DNA from: JBBRBB01 sp963830175
GTDB lineage: Bacteria; Bacteroidota; Bacteroidia; Chitinophagales; Chitinophagaceae
Assembly (NCBI GenBank): GCA_963830175.1
Contig: CAWHKV010000002.1
Location: 248,001-312,000 of the forward strand
Reading direction: 5' to 3'
DNA: 64,000 bases
Shown here piece by piece: positions 63,075 through 64,000 of this stretch (positions are counted from its first letter, which is position 1; the number at the start of each line of letters is the position of its first letter). The translations under genes and the position numbers were made by a program. The notes under the pieces are model-generated. The model saw nothing but the letters and a program-made list of their open reading frames with translations, had not been told where the DNA came from and searched no databases.

Positions 63075-63153
63075 TTTAAATAAAAATTTTATTTTACGAA
63101 TGTGGGCAAAGTAAATGTTTTATTCATACAATTACTGTAAACAAACCAAATGA

Positions 63154-63624
63154 ATGGCTAAAAAAAGTGCAGGTTTATTAGTTTTTCGTTATAACGAACA
63201 TTCGTTATTGCAAGTACTGCTTGTGCATCCCGGCGGACCGTTTTATAAAAATAAAGACGATGGTGTTTGGAGTATTCCCAAGGGTGAATATGATGATGAT
63301 GAAAAGCCTCTGGAAGTAGCTAAACGCGAGCTTTTCGAAGAAACAGGCAATAACATTTCTGCTGAAAAATTTTATCCCTTACAGCCTGTAAAATTAAAAA
63401 GCGGTAAAGTAATTTCTGCATGGGCTGTGGAAGAATCTTTTTTAAAACCTTTTATTTGTTCCAATCAATTTTCTATGGAATGGCCACCTAAAAGCGGGCG
63501 ACAGGAAATGTTTGATGAAGTAGATCGGGCCGGGTATTTTGATTTACCAACCGCAAGAAAAAAAATGTACCCAAGCCAGTGGCCTTTCTTAGACGACCTG
63601 GTGGAGATATTGAAAAGTAATTAA
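63154..63624 (+). CDS. NUDIX hydrolase
   Basis: The 156-residue protein has the NUDIX box GEYDDDEKPLEVAKRELFEETG exactly fitting G-x5-E-x7-REUxEExG. KSAGLLVFRYNE at the N-terminus, and GVWSIPKGEY just before the box, are typical of the diadenosine-polyphosphate or mutT-like branch. LVHPGGPFYKNKDDG suggests the branch sometimes annotated as a general NUDIX protein. Substrate is not clear. A YpdA-type reductase gene follows after 30 bases. Confidence 0.9.
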   Translation: MAKKSAGLLVFRYNEHSLLQVLLVHPGGPFYKNKDDGVWSIPKGEYDDDEKPLEVAKRELFEETGNNISAEKFYPLQPVKLKSGKVISAWAVEESFLKPFICSNQFSMEWPPKSGRQEMFDEVDRAGYFDLPTARKKMYPSQWPFLDDLVEILKSN

Positions 63625-63654
63625 TCACTCCCTGCAAAATATTAGTTTTGAACA

Positions 63655-64000
63655 ATGAGCAATTATGATGTACTAATAATTGGGGGCGGCCCCATTGGCC
63701 TGGCATGTGGCATTGCAGCAAAAAATGCAGGTTTAAAATACGTGATCATAGAAAAGGGCTGCCTGGTAAACAGCCTGTATAATTACCCTTTGTACATGAC
63801 CTTTTTTTCAACCTCCGAAAGGCTTGAAATAGGCGGGGTTCCATTCATGAGCCTGAACTTTAAACCAAACCGTGCCGAGGCTATTGAATATTACAGAAGG
63901 GTTGTTCAGATATATAATTTAAACATCAAATTGTTTGAAAAAGTGAATAATGTAGAACGAAATGAAACGGAACTTTTTACAGTAACAACTACCAAAGAAA
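63655..64000 (+). CDS. YpdA-type bacillithiol-disulfide reductase (3' end off the right edge)
   Basis: The first 115 residues are visible. DVLIIGGGPIGLACGIAAKNAG is a FAD-binding Rossmann motif, and YVIIEKGCLVNSLYNYPLYMTFFSTSERLEIGGVPF, split by the window, is close to YpdA, the enzyme thought to reduce bacillithiol disulfide with NADPH. FKPNRAEAIEYYRRVVQIYNLNI follows. A TAGTTTTG box (63643-63650) directly precedes the ATG. No bacillithiol-synthesis genes are in view. Confidence 0.8.
   Translation, partial: MSNYDVLIIGGGPIGLACGIAAKNAGLKYVIIEKGCLVNSLYNYPLYMTFFSTSERLEIGGVPFMSLNFKPNRAEAIEYYRRVVQIYNLNIKLFEKVNNVERNETELFTVTTTKE

Overview
This 64 kb window reads as a chromosomal segment of a Bacteroidota bacterium, most likely from the family Chitinophagaceae. 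The grounds are its AT-rich base composition, the gliding-motility ABC ATPase GldA, a three-subunit succinate dehydrogenase of the Bacteroidota type, lineage-typical families (DUF5606, DUF3667, DUF6496, the large BNR/sortilin-like exported protein), many lipoprotein and Sec signals, promoter-like TAnnTTTG boxes and weak Shine-Dalgarno sites. I see no rRNA, tRNA, CRISPR array, insertion sequence, prophage or plasmid function. Genes are tightly packed and no stretch above 300 bases lacks a gene. The longest gap, about 266 bases at 41725-41990, shows nothing I recognise.

Layout. 1-8.2 kb: an M14 carboxypeptidase running off the left edge, a gamma-glutamyltransferase / HAD phosphatase / GNAT run, and a secreted BNR-repeat protein with a LolA-like partner. 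8.3-12.9 kb: purine nucleoside phosphorylase, an AhpD-like protein, 3-hydroxybutyryl-CoA dehydrogenase, a DUF5606 protein and an M3 oligoendopeptidase. 12.9-17.3 kb: a PAS histidine kinase divergent from a stand-alone receiver, then a large secreted protein of unknown function. 17.4-25.5 kb: isocitrate dehydrogenase, an SGNH lipoprotein, release factor 3, a metallo-beta-lactamase-fold hydrolase, a PolX-like protein, an AI-2E family permease and a DUF1622 protein. 25.6-28.6 kb: two small exported proteins and a radical-SAM/DUF4130 pair linked to DNA repair, preceded by a striking operator-like array. 28.7-38.1 kb: a multi-PAS kinase, then an overlapping run DUF3667 - mazG - large NtrY-like kinase. 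38.2-42.9 kb: a YD-like exported protein, an ECF sigma/anti-sigma pair, a GT35 alpha-glucan phosphorylase homologue and a lipoprotein. 43-45.5 kb: a manganese module (DtxR/MntR-type regulator plus an Nramp-UspA fusion) with a candidate operator. 45.6-50.5 kb: GNAT, GH127, mutarotase and a clan GH-A glycosidase. 50.6-64 kb: tRNA methyltransferase, VOC protein, a histone-H1-like repeat protein, sdhCAB, cytidine deaminase, signal peptidase I, acetyl-CoA synthetase, gldA, a lipoprotein, aspartate-semialdehyde dehydrogenase, a NUDIX protein and the start of a YpdA-type reductase.

Three conserved genes (icd, polX-like, mazG) are each broken by one single-base indel. Each is repaired by adding or removing one base, and two of the three lie in short homopolymers. 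This suggests sequencing or assembly error more than real decay, but it needs read-level checking.

The most interesting signals are: four alternating hexamers overlapping a TAnnTTTG promoter box in front of the uncharacterised radical-SAM/DUF4130 pair; a PolX homologue whose polymerase aspartates look lost while its PHP nuclease motifs remain; a GT35 phosphorylase homologue lacking the PLP-anchoring lysine; three perfect palindromes in a row after the NtrY-like kinase; a 21-bp-arm inverted repeat after gldA; and the MntR - Nramp-UspA module.
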